A DNA stretch of 64,000 nucleotides, taken from Hirudinaria manillensis. Its lineage: Eukaryota > Annelida > Clitellata > Hirudinida > Hirudinidae. A program made the position numbers and the translations under genes. A model generated the notes under the pieces. The model worked only from the letters and a program-made list of their open reading frames with translations, did no database searches and had not been told where the DNA came from. How positions within the stretch are numbered: the first letter of the stretch is position 1; each line of letters starts with the position of its first letter. Of this stretch, positions 14,876 through 32,576 are shown piece by piece. The stretch covers positions 1,951,001 to 2,015,000 of the forward strand of contig CM067537.1 in NCBI GenBank assembly GCA_034509925.1, given 5' to 3'.

Positions 14876-16921
14876 TAATGATAATAAACATGATTTTATT
14901 AAAAAACGTGGCAATAATCATGAAAATCCTTTTCTTCCTCCTTACGCTGACGTTCTGGTTCTCAGCATTCTTCTTTTCCGTGACGATGGTCGTCACGACG
15001 ACGACCTCCTGGAGCAACGACTTGAAGTCGACCTCAGACACGTCCGCGACCTTGAGCTGCGTCCTGTGCTCAAACATCTTGTCCATGCGCGTCGGCAGGA
15101 GCTTGTATATCTCGATGACGTAGCGCAGGAAGTTGGAAACTTCGGGCGAGTAGGCGGGTCTGAACTGCTTGCTCAGCTCGATGATTATCCTCAGGGCGAC
15201 TAGGGCGTTGTCCTCGCAGTCGACCTGCGGCCAATCGGCGACGTGAGTTCGCGAATGATTATCATAAATTATGTTAATAATTATAAGTGTATTTTAATAT
15301 TCTACACGTTTAATTTGCTATTTTGATTGCTTTAGTTGCTTTGACACTTTAATAAACTCATTAAAAAAAATTATCACTTTTGGTCACATGGGCATTGTCC
15401 TCAAGTTTGACCTGGGGCCAATCTGGGTGACAAGCACTCGAAACCATAACGATTATCACAAATTATTAATTAATTATCATGCAGACCTTGATGAGTTGGA
15501 ACATGAAGTTGAGGATGTCAACGACACGAGGTTTGAGGTGGTCGTTCGACGGAATCCTGTGAATCAACTCCAACAGCATCTTCCTGAGTTGCTGTTGATG
15601 ATGACAACGTATGTTAATGTATGCATATTAATTAATTAATTAATTATTCAGAAGTCAGCTTATGGCATGCTGGATCGAAATTGAAAATTACTAGTCAAAT
15701 CTGCTTTGTTCATTATCATCATTAGTGGCTGTAGACGTTTACATGTTACTACATAACAAATTTGATGATTATCATAAATTATGTTAATGATTGTAATTCT
15801 CAGAACCACGAGGGTATTTGTCCTCATGTTTAGTCAGGAATTATTCAATTGATTAGTCAACATTTCGAATTCTGAATTATAACAGCTAATAATTACAGAT
15901 AATTGCAAATAATCATATCCTTTATTATTTATACTAAAATGTTACTAATCAATTGTTTACCTGGCTCGTATATTCTGAGACAAACACAGGCTCGCTCTCC
16001 TGGAGTACCCTCATGAACACCTTGATTGCATCCCCGATGAACTGAGGGTATTGAGGAAGTGATCCTATGAGCTGTTGGCAAAAATAACAACAATAATTTT
16101 TATTAACAATAATTGATAATTAATAATCAATAATGTTTATAATAAGATCTCAAAATTATAGACTTGTTCTCAACTATGCGTTAATATTATAATTATTATT
16201 ATTATAAAATATTCGTGCACTGCTTTGTATGATTGAGACATGCATCGGTTTATGATTGCAATTGGAATGGCCGCATTATGGCTAGCAACTAATGAAGATA
16301 TAGGACAATTAACATATTAAAATGTAAAAAAAACATATTAATTAGCATATTAATCAGTTGTGTCTCTGGCAGACTCACCTCAAAACTCTCGCATAGTTCT
16401 TGTGCTGCTTTTAATTTCTTTTCGGCTTTTTAAAAAATAAAATTCGTTTATTATTTTACACTTGTTATGTGTTTAAACCACAAAAACTTTTACGAAATGT
16501 TACAAGGTGTTGCAGTAACTTCATTGACATTCAATTAACTCAAACAATTGATATTTTCCTACCCTACGTCTGTAAGAGATATATGGACATATAACTCATG
16601 TGGCAATACTACTCAAAATTATGATACATATAAATAAATAGATAAATATAGATTAATTATTAAAGAAGGAATAAGTAATAATTTCATAACTCAATAACTG
16701 CAACAGAATTAGCTTGTAATTAACTGAATAATATAATTAATTGTCACAAAGTATCAGAATTATTAAAAGTCAGTACTGTTAGCAGCAGGGTCTGCAATGA
16801 TGGCGACGTAGGATTTAAACGTGTTCAATTGTGTTATGGGATCCTGTGGACTCAGGGGGTTCATCCTTGATATCGGGGTTGACGGACCTTCAAAGATTTT
16901 TAGGTGAATTGAATTTTTCAT
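1..16921 (-). CDS. TRRAP: TRRAP, N-terminal half (37 exons; continues off the left edge)
   Basis: TRRAP is the catalytically dead PIKK-family scaffold of the SAGA and TIP60/NuA4 acetyltransferase complexes; it binds transcription activators. Exons in transcript order: 16777-16864 (or -16921), 16379-16425, 15961-16071, 15487-15591, 14946-15224, 14348-14514, 13856-14091, 13300-13378, 12781-12985, 12280-12371, 11815-12037, 11377-11521, 10769-10910, 10534-10594, 10277-10330, 10158-10196, 9895-9991, 9604-9698, 9011-9176, 8397-8563, 8130-8219, 7751-7861, 7261-7592, 6714-6811, 5915-6284, 5224-5671, 4564-4747, 4148-4269, 3439-3609, 3125-3178, 2604-2723, 2130-2249, 1795-1881, 1419-1553, 1055-1122, 744-855, 185-274. 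They sum to 1,770 codons with consistent phases. Nearly invariant stretches include KEPYNYFLLLRALFRSIGGG, LPYLPMLMDPLVSALNGSQT and LAELPIIVVLMYQLYK. This is the HEAT-repeat part; the FAT and pseudokinase regions would lie to the left. Two in-frame ATGs (16921, 16864) are possible starts; the second fits the usual N-terminus better. Confidence 0.95.
357..648. repeat. 25-bp AT-rich minisatellite in a TRRAP intron
   Basis: About twelve tandem copies of a unit near 25 bp (aatatctaaatatttgaat plus atcttt) fill most of the intron between the exons at 185-274 and 744-855. Copies are almost identical, with one A/C change near 537 and shortened variants at both ends, which suggests recent expansion. 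Confidence 0.9.
1585..1773. repeat. (TGAG)n tetranucleotide array filling a TRRAP intron
   Basis: About 47 near-perfect copies of the 4-bp unit occupy 189 of the 241 bases of the intron 1554-1794. In the transcript the repeat reads (CTCA)n, so it lies where the polypyrimidine tract upstream of the acceptor should be. Confidence 0.95.
3640..3800. repeat. AT-rich tandem repeat, unit about 36-38 bp, TRRAP intron
   Basis: Four to five copies of a unit containing aataaattaataataaatt followed by aaattgaaat lie just upstream (on the transcript) of the exon ending at 3609. Copies differ by single-base indels. Confidence 0.8.
8235..8307. repeat. (TGAT)n array in a TRRAP intron
   Basis: About 18 copies of TGAT directly next to the exon 8130-8219, inside the 177-base intron 8220-8396. 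Confidence 0.95.
11137..11232. repeat. (AAT)n trinucleotide array, TRRAP intron
   Basis: About 30 AAT units with a few interruptions, in an intron that also holds ATC/GAT runs. Long poly-Ile readings here are translated repeat, not protein. Confidence 0.95.
13366..13540. repeat. Tandem duplication of an exon edge and splice acceptor in TRRAP
   Basis: A unit near 70 bp that starts with the last bases of exon 13300-13378 (plus strand gggatatgaactctgcattt) and runs into the intron is repeated, with a second copy near 13439 and a shortened, more diverged third copy near 13509. Each copy carries the acceptor region of this exon. Only the first is joined to a full exon; the others are decoy acceptors. 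Confidence 0.8.
14725..14888. repeat. Long (AAT)n array, TRRAP intron
   Basis: About 160 bases of AAT with scattered AAC and GAT variants, between the TRRAP exons 14348-14514 and 14946-15224. Overlapping ORFs on both strands here are repeat translation. Confidence 0.95.
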
Positions 16922-18424
16922 TATTGGAATTAATGCTATGCAAAGAAAGTGTGGATAATATTAATTAAGCAGAACCTAGTATTACTAATTACTAATAAAT
17001 AAACTGCAATGAACATTGAATTTTCTTTGTTAGTTTCTAAATTTTAAAAAAATATTTATGTTGAACATTCAAAAGCTTCATATGGGATATTGAAAAGTAC
17101 AAGTTTAAAGCAAAATATGTCTTTGCTCAGACACGCAAAGAAAACACTTCCTCAGCAGGGCACCGTTCATTACTTATAACTTGAATCTATGCTCGTAAGC
17201 AATTTTATAATATATTTATTTTTTGGCAATTTCCTTGACAGGCATTAATAATTGTAGATGAGCAAACGTTGAGCGAGAGCTTATAATTAAAATACCTGTC
17301 GCACCAGCGTTCATAATTTTAAATTTACTTTAGCATAACCTTTTATTTCGAGTAGCCAAATGAGAAAATACAATACCAACCGGCCATACTTATATATATA
17401 TTTGACCCGAACGTCACCCCAAAGTTTTAATAAGTTGCTAAAATTAACCAGTATTCGCAAACGACTACGTCCTACAATTTAGTTTCCGCAGACAAATATT
17501 CGCTAAATAATCCGAACTCAAACCGAAGAGGACTAGCGCACATAAACAAAGCAGTGCTTTCAGTATTATTGCAATTATCAAATATTTAAAAAAATAGTCC
17601 TCTATTGACTGCATTTTTTTTTTGTTTAAATTATGTTGTATTTGGATTTTTTTATTTTTAAAATCTTTTAGTGGAAATGGATGGGAAACATGTGTTTCCA
17701 CAACGAATTCACATGCTATATTGAAATAGATATTACTTTAACATTAAGATCAAGGAAAAAGAAAGCTTTACTTGGAAAGACCTTAAACAGACTACACAGG
17801 GCTGATTATTGGAAGTGAAAGTCTGTGTTCCAAAAGGAAATAGAAGATCCATTGTCAGAGCAACTTAATCTAGGCTCATAACCTATACTTTCAGACAGGC
17901 ATGGAATACAAATTCTTGTGCTAAAAAGCATTTTAGATGAAGTTTCTAAAATTTCTAAAGACCTTCAGTCACCAACAAACCATAACCTGACTAACAAGAT
18001 ACATGATCCAGGGAACTGAACCAGCTTTAAAATATGTTCATTCTTAATTTAACCTCCTTACACTTCTTCAACTAAGCTAGGTGCGAAACAAGGCAACTTT
18101 CCACACAAAAAACTTTTTAGCTGATATAAAATTGAGGAACAACCCACTCAAAGCCAAAAACGGTTTTTGGGCCAGTAGTCCAACCATTGCCTGTACTCAG
18201 AGCCTCTCAAATACGCCATTAGGAAAAAATTGATACAAGCCACCCAATTAGCCACACCATCCCACTCAGCCCCTCTACCATTTTATATTAGAGTTTTGAC
18301 ATCAGACACTCAAACATGAAACAAGCCTGGATATCCCTCTAAAACCAACTCTAGAAAACATCTATTCGTTTCATGCTAACATCCTAACAACCCTAAGAAT
18401 AATAACCACGTTACTAATACGATG
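16922..18424. other. Intergenic: TRRAP upstream region to RPL15 3' end
   Basis: About 1.5 kb that should hold the TRRAP promoter and any 5' UTR exon, since TRRAP is transcribed leftwards from here. I see no convincing coding exon; ORFs are short and AT-rich. The part at 17740-18360 is less AT-rich than its surroundings and could be a decayed dispersed element, but I find no ends. Confidence 0.4.
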
Positions 18425-18430
18425 TTTATT
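18425..18430 (-). terminator. RPL15: RPL15 polyadenylation signal AATAAA
   Basis: Canonical AATAAA on the minus strand, 45 bases after the RPL15 stop codon, as expected for a short ribosomal-protein 3' UTR. Confidence 0.7.
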
Positions 18431-18475
18431 TGACATCCACCAGATAACAGAATGAAAACAGTATAATCGATGCTC

Positions 18476-19269
18476 TTAACGCTTCCTGTGCATTTCGATT
18501 CTGTTGATTCTCTTCCAGTTGGCCTTCCTGGATCCACCGATGGTCTTGGAGTATCCGTGTCCCTTGCCCAATCCTCTGGATTTCCTGTTGGCAGAGGTAA
18601 GACCACGCATTTCCCTGTGCTTGGCAACAGGCTTGCAGATCCATTGGATTTCTGGGTCACGTCTGATGGCCTTGTGGAAGGGATCGACGCAAATGACCTC
18701 GAAGAACTTGTAAGTGGAATCCTGACCGACCCAGTAGGAGTTCAAGATTCTCAGGGCTTTGCATCTTCTGCCAACTCTCTCCTATTAAACGATGATAATT
18801 ACATTTAGCATCATTTGATTTGACATTTTTATTCAATCATTCGAAAGGTGACTTACTTCGGCAACAGCCTGGAGAGACCTCTGGTTCTTCAGCTGGTTGA
18901 TACCGACGCTCTTGGGCTTACCATAGACCTGACCCTTGGGTGCTGGCCTCTTGCGACCTCCCCTGCGGATCCTCACGCGGTAAATGATGAATCCTGGTGA
19001 CACAATTATTAGTGTTAAACAAACGTGGCTTCACCTCTCAAACACCAGCCGATTCATACTTCACATCAACTACGTCAAGAAGCAACAAAATAATAACCTT
19101 GCTTGGCTTTGTAACCCAGACGCCTAGCTTTCTCGGGTCTGGTAGGTCTGGGAGCACGGTGGACACCCTTCAACTGGCGCAACATCCAGCATCTGATGCG
19201 GAGCAAGAATCGGAGAACATCCGATTGCTTCTTCCTGTACAATTCGTCCAAGTACTTGTAAGCTCCCAT
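18476..19269 (-). CDS. RPL15: 60S ribosomal protein L15 (eL15), complete
   Basis: Structural protein of the large cytosolic ribosomal subunit. Three exons, 19098-19269, 18857-18993 and 18476-18781, join in frame to 205 codons including the stop, giving 204 residues, the same length as human RPL15. The start [18 protein letters not shown], the middle [16 protein letters not shown], the basic segment [12 protein letters not shown] and [16 protein letters not shown] are diagnostic. The C-terminus ([14 protein letters not shown], then a basic tail ending HRKR) is slightly diverged. The ATG at 19269 is chosen by family alignment; a TTG two codons earlier has no support. Confidence 0.97.
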
Positions 19270-19393
19270 CTTCAAGCAGCTGTAAAATCACGAAAATATC
19301 CTTCAGATGAAACATAAAAAGGGTATCCATTTCATTAATCAGTATGACTAGCGTGTTTTTAGTTTATTTTTCGAAAAACTCTAAATTTCTTAC

Positions 19394-19445
19394 GAAGCGT
19401 GAGCAACTTCTCGACACTAACCGATTACGAGAGAAAAGGAAGTAC
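19394..19445 (-). promoter_or_regulatory. RPL15: Candidate RPL15 5' TOP leader exon and donor
   Basis: On the minus strand a pyrimidine-rich stretch, cttccttttctctcg, is followed about 45 bases later by a good donor (cgcttc then gtaaga). The intron to an acceptor just before the ATG at 19269 would be short. This is the usual design of ribosomal-protein genes: TOP start, short non-coding first exon, ATG near the start of exon 2. The exact start site is inferred. Confidence 0.45.
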
Positions 19446-20513
19446 TCCTGATGTTGATGGTAGAAATCAAATAGCGAAATATTTTTTCTTGGACTGAAAA
19501 TTTAAATTTAATTTTATTCTTAAAAAATATAATTCAATAAATAAAATTTAAAAAAAGGCTGTAAGTTAACTTGTTTCAGTAAATTGTTATTGAAACGTAA
19601 ATTTCATTAAATGTTTTGCACAAGTCAATATTTTTTTATTAATAATTTATGACAATTAGAAATATTTTGCTAGTTTTTCACTGGTAAATTAAGCTCTGGC
19701 TCAAGTACAATTATTAAATTTTAGTAAAGGCTGTCAATGCACTATTTCTCAAATTTCCTCAAGATATAATTGTGTTCGTGAAAAGCCACATACCTCTAAC
19801 CATAATATTTTGGGCAAATCTCATATTACAAAAATGAAGTAATTGCAATAAGTTCCCTTTTGGACGCAATTAATCGGTCAGTTATAGTTGAAAGCAAATT
19901 GTGTTCAAGGCAGAAACTTTTCCTAGTTTTCAAACAATTAAATTTATGTTTGACATATGAAAATTGAATTATCCACCAACATAAACGCTAGAAATGCAGT
20001 AATTCGGATTTAATATAACGTTGTTGGTTTTCCATCAAAACGCACATATCTCACTTTGCAGTGAAACCTCGAGTGTTTACGCTTTGGTGTGTGGTTCAAA
20101 TCGTTGGGTGCTTGTGCTCGATAAAGAAATGTGGTGGTTATGACAGGCGTTTTCTAAGTTTTAGTAACTTAATCAGATATTCTGACTGAACCATGAGATG
20201 CACAACTTAATCCTAATTTGCATCGTCTAATGCCGGCATTCATGCTTATTTAACTAGTACTATGCCAGTTTTTATGCCTGATATTGTTGGGAAGCAGAGA
20301 TTTTCTTCTCAGTTGATCACTAGCCATGGTTCCAACATATGCCCCAAGGTGTTCTAGGCCCTCCACTGACTAGTGCATGGCCAAGTCTCGCCGGGAATGG
20401 ATTAACTTCGATCCATCTTAATTACTAATTCTTGTTTAGTTGTAACATCCTAATTATGATCAAATTGGCCATGATTGTGGAAACTATGCATCCATATCTT
20501 ACTGCAAAATCAT
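19446..20513. other. Intergenic: RPL15 upstream to the first HECT gene's 3' end
   Basis: No exon recognised on either strand. It should contain the RPL15 promoter (transcribed leftwards) and the 3' UTR of the HECT gene that ends at 20739; a minus-strand AATAAA lies at 20514-20519. The part at 20040-20450 is less AT-rich, but I could not assign it. Confidence 0.4.
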
Positions 20514-20738
20514 TTTATTCACAATGTCATAAAAATTAGGCCTTCATCTAACAATCTATTCCAGTAATGACATCTCAGTTGGCAACGACTTAAAATTATA
20601 AGTCACTACTAAAAAAAATGGTATAGTTTATGGTGGAACAATTCTTGAGCCACTTCTTCAAAATTTCATGAATGACACCACAGATCTTAGAATCAGTGTT
20701 TGGGGAATAATCAAGGTAGTGGATCAGGAAGGACCGGT

Positions 20739-27150
<6,412 letters not shown>

Positions 27151-28394
27151 AAAAAAGATGTTTGTTGATTTGTTAGACTAAAAATAGATGGAATTATCAT
27201 CATTATCATCATTGGTAGCAAAGATTAAGGCATTGTTTTTGCCTGTAAATTGCACATGCATGTGTTTATAGTACCAATGATCTTTCAGCTAATTGTTAAT
27301 AATACATCTGCTGACTTAACTTATTTATTTATGGCATTTATAGTTTTATTTATTTTACAATTTATATCTTTATTTATTCAACAATTTATAGCTGGCACTT
27401 AAAAAAAGCCTTTGCTATAGAAAATAAAGAATTTAGCCACAAATAGTATTGGAGCAATTTGGTCCATACGTTCAAATTCTAACCATATTGTGTTCATCCA
27501 CTTTAATCTTCAGTTTTTCGATGACAGTCGATACGGTACAAGCAAGTACTGCATTCAATGTACTAAGTTAATAATAAATGTCTTTGTAAACAAATATTTA
27601 TGTTGAAGTTACCTTTAGGGTCTTTCATGAGAGATTTAAAAAAAGACTCCACCACTATTTCCTTTTATAATATCTGTGAAAATTAAGCAATTCTAATTAA
27701 GTTTAGTTTCTTTTTCATGACAAATGATATTTCCTTTTTGGAAGATTGCAATGTTTTTAGATGGTTAACCTTATAAATTTAAATGCTCAATTTGTTTTTA
27801 ATATAATAATTGCACGTTACGATTGCTACAGTCACAAACCTGAGTTGAGACGGTCGCAATCCTAAAAGATTTACGAATTGGCTTGCATTAGAAATGAGTG
27901 ATTATTGGGTTTCCTTTCTGACACGCTTGGTTAACTATAGAAAGACAAAAGAGTAGAGAATACATTTCAAAAACATCAATTTTTAAAATTATTTCAAAAT
28001 TTAAAATTTTAATTTTAAAATATCAAGCACCTGCTGATGCAACCACCACCGATGGTGCAACCACCACCACCACCCAAATCGATTGGGGTCTTCATTTAAA
28101 GCTGCTTCAGTGTTGAATTGTTTTCAATGTTTTAAATCTTATCTTTCAACAGATGCCAAATTAATCAATTATAATAAAACATTAAGTTTAGGACTTTTAA
28201 ACTGGACTTTCATATTTATTAAAATATTTTAAACATATTTGCTTAAATACCCAAAAAATTTTCAAATAATTCATATTTATTATAATATTGTAAACATATC
28301 TGCTTGAATACCCAAGAAATACCATTTGTTCAGGTTCAACCCAGCTAGACTCAAAATAATAAATTAAAGAAACATTAAATATTAAAATAAAAAC
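27151..28394. other. Gap between the two HECT genes
   Basis: No clear coding exon. It should contain the promoter and any further 5' exons of copy A and the 3' UTR of copy B. Short in-frame stretches near 27480-27540 and 28030-28090 are possible but unsupported. Confidence 0.35.
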
Positions 28395-28400
28395 TTTATT
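28395..28400 (-). terminator. Polyadenylation signal of HECT copy B
   Basis: Minus-strand AATAAA about 170 bases after the copy B stop codon at 28570. Confidence 0.5.
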
Positions 28401-28569
28401 TTCAAATAATTCCCAAAAAGGACTCTAATGAAAGCATTAAATTTAATTAAATCTAATTAGTTATTCGAAAATCCGACGATCCGGGCCAGACGAGTAGATC
28501 GCATCCGGTATCGATCGGTCGATATCCACTTAATTGGTGAGTTGGCTGTACAATGCTTTCTGGAGAACA

Positions 28570-31500
28570 TCAAACGATTTGAAAACTGTCTTTGCCCTCT
28601 TGCATGGCATACAACAACCTTTGGCGAGTGATTGCCTCGCTGCTGTAACTGGGGAGCATCAAGCGGTTGAAGCAAGTCGCGGCCACGGGGAGGTAGGAGT
28701 CGGGATCGTCGACTTTAAATAGACTGATCGTGAAGGAAGGATTCAGAGATGCAAAGCCTATAAAAGAACAAAGTTCAACAGGAATGGAATTTTTATAAAA
28801 CTAAAATTTCTGAATTCATTCTACGACGTGGTGTAGTAAAAGTATTGTAAAGCTTAGGTAATGAATAAGTTGGGGAATATTGATGCAATATTAAAAAGCA
28901 TATTAAAAAAATAATTTCAAAGCTGGACGCAATATGAGATGGATTCTTTTCGACCATTCCTGGTCAAAGAACAAAAATAATAATAATTTCGATGTAATGA
29001 TAGCATATCCAAAAGTAATAATTATATAATAATTTTTGGAATAATAATCCGAAACAACAACTTTGATGATAATAATAAACAATAACTAAATAATAATAGT
29101 AATGAACAAGAACAGACCATCGAGTGGAAGTCTCAGGCTTGCCGTAACAAACTGCAGGAAATCCTTCTGTCCGTCTGAGTTTAGTGAACACATGACTTGC
29201 AAAAGGTGGTCGATTGCACTGCAATCCTTTGTGTAACCCACGAGGTTGCAATTCTCCAGAATCTCTTTTCTTTGCCATGGTGTGCTGTTTGTCCCACAGA
29301 ATAAGAGTTTTGCCTGCAAAGAGTTAACAATTGAATTGAATAATAATAATAATAACAATAATAATAATAATACATGACTTAATTTAATAAAAGCACCTCG
29401 TCGTAATAAAAGAGACTCATGTAACGCATAGGAATGGTTGAAAAGAATCCATCTCGGATTGCGTCCAGCTTGGACTTTGTCCCTTTGACCAGGTACCATT
29501 GAAGGACAAGCTGAATGAAGTCAAAGTACTAATATTACATTACATCTGTTAAGTGCAAATATTTGACGGTGCATTTTACATCAAAGTAACAGTTGACGTT
29601 GTGAGCTGTCAGCGTCATGTCTTTGCCTCCTTCCGTCATTTCGATGTCAGGATAGCCAGGCAGGGTGAAATCTATTCCAAGATCTTCAATTCTGCATCCG
29701 TCTATGTTCAGACTTTCGATTGCATTCTTCAGCTCCTCAGAATCCTGGTCAAAGATCGACAGAACAAAAAATATTAATACCAATATTAACAATAATAATA
29801 ATCCTTGCTGGGCATTGCCCACATTCTTCAGAGAGTTCTTTGGTGAATTGCTGAGAGCACTGGTACTGCTCAGCATTCATTCCTCACCAGAAGCAAAGCC
29901 AAGAAGAGAAAAATAATAATAATAACAATAATAATAGTAATACTATTTAATACAACCTCTTATGAAACCAGTAAACTAAGTAATACATAAAATAATATTT
30001 TCATTGTCTAAAATTTTACCAACCTTATCATACTTTGCCTCGAGAGCATGTTTTGAGGTGACCAGCGAGATCAATTGGCCAATGAATCTTGGACTCATGG
30101 GCACAATGGCTTTCAAGTCCACGTCATTGTAAACCACTTTGCCTTGTTCACAATTCATCAGGAATTTAAACAGTGGAGGACAAAAATCTATGTCCAACTG
30201 AAATTAGTAATAATTATAATTATTATATATCAATATATTTCTTAAATTTATTAAATAATGAGACAACTGTCTCAATAGTATGTAATTATGATTATTGTCA
30301 ACATCTAGTCAAGCTAACCATCTGGTTGTCTATAAAGGACTTTGCAAGCATTTTCCCGATGGTCCTGAAAGTCCTCAGAGTTAAAAACTCATCAACTTCG
30401 TCTGCAAATTTGAGCGGGTTTGGAAAAAGACCATTATCTGCAAAGGTATAGGCTGTCATTGGATCTAAAAACAAAAAATAAAAAAAAAGCAAAAAGAAAA
30501 TTGGAATTTCCTATGATTTATTATTAATTTATTTATTATTATTATCAATTATCATTTTGTCGCCTTTTTGTTTAGTTTCACTTTTTCATGTTTTTCAGTG
30601 ACAATAATAAAAACTGTTCTAATTGCCAGTTAAAAATATCTCATCCCATCAACAGATAAATGGTAATTTAATGCTTACATATTAAATATTAATATTAAAT
30701 AATCCGTTAAATATATTATTATTATCTTACAAATTAATTCTTACAAATTAATATGAAATAATAGGTTAAATATATCTTACAATAAAGGCCCCAAGAAATA
30801 AATGTTAGAAGCATTTTTTAAACGAAAGAATAAATAAAACAACCAATTATTGGCCGGAATTTGGGTGAAATTGCGAACAAATTCCCCTATAATTGGTTTA
30901 AATTAGAATTAAAACTAATCAAGGTGCAATAATAAAATTAATAATAATTAAAAATTAAACATAATTTTACCATCTGTGGTTGGCGAACCAATCCAGAGGT
31001 TCAAGTAGTGTTTCTGGATGCTTTTTGAGAAGAGGGAGTATACCTCCTTGGTCACACCATTGCCTTCACCTATCTATAATATTTATGAATATTTAGCAAT
31101 TATTTAAAAACCAATTATAATTAATTAATTATTATAAATTAATAATAACGTAAAGTAAATTAATTACAAGGCATTAGTAACTAGAGTTAATTGCTTAGCA
31201 ACCAATAATGGCATGATTAAATAAAATAATTAATTTAAATTTATTTAGGTACCTCTTTTAGGAATTGGAAAGTCCACCTTTTGTTTACGTCGACTTGACT
31301 GTCAAATATGGTTGTCATGTCTTTCAGAATATTTTCCCGGTTCAATTGAAACTGAACAAAGACATTATATACAAATTAGGCATGCATACTTACACCCAAC
31401 GATGGACCAACAAGAAACTAAGTGTGACATTTTAATATTTAGAGATTTATATGATTTAAATGTTCGATTACTTTTATTACTCCGGCATTCTTGGTTCTTT

Positions 31501-32541
31501 TCTGTAAAAGATGATGGAAGAATTCTTCACGACAGGAAAACGAAGCAAGGAAAGGACTGAAAAATAATTGGACAGTTTTATTCATTACTCACAAATAGTT
31601 TAATTGAATGATTGATTGACACAAAATGAATTAATTTGAAAAAATTAATTAAAAATAAAAGTTTTATCATGCAACCAACTACTTAAATTTTCAATTTTAT
31701 AGGTAACACATACATATTGTCAACTTTCAAAAGCATTTTAATATCATAAACACATATAATGGCACAACAAAAATGAAAATCTACCATTTCATCAAGATTG
31801 GTTTGTACCACCAGGCCTGGTCTTTGTTTTTGCAGAGGAAGGAAAATATTTCATTTGTGAAGCACGGACTGTTGAACTTGGATCGGGGAATGAGTGGATC
31901 CAATATTTCATTCTGAGAGAAATTTAATAGATTTAATTTATATTATTTATTATATTATCTATATAATTTAGTATAATATTGCTTCTTATAGCTATCACTA
32001 TTTCTTATTAAGAAGACAATGAAACAACATTTGTAAAAACACATCTTTTTTAATTGACTCGATTTAGTACATATCATATATCATATCACATCAGATTGAT
32101 AAGTTTTTTTTTCCAGAATGAAATTCCAAACTAACATGAATCAATTCACCCCAATGCAAACTCATAGAATGAATGGCAAGAATAATTTGAGAGACTTTAA
32201 TCAAAGGCTCATAGAACATGAAATGCTCGATGGTGAAGTCCACATTTTCCGGATCCTCCTCCTCGAAATCGCCTTCCACGACTTCTTCGTCTGCAAGTTT
32301 ACTGCCAAACGATTCCTTGTTCGACCAATCGGAAGCTACCAAATCACTGGGTTTAGGGGGCTCGGGAAATGACCTCAAATTGAACTTGTCTTCCCCACTC
32401 AGAGAGGCTTTGCTGAGGGAGTGATCGACCAAGGTCTTAGTGCTATTCATGACCAAAAGGTTAATTTTGTCCTCCATGCTGTTAGCCATCTGAAAATTAA
32501 ATTCACTATCGCTATTATTATTATTGTTATTATTTTTATTA

Positions 32542-32576
<35 letters not shown>

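Noticed and set aside
14535-15123. Long membrane-like ORFs (poly-Ile, poly-Leu)
   Set aside because: Translated (AAT)n array running into TRRAP exon 14946-15224; not a membrane protein.
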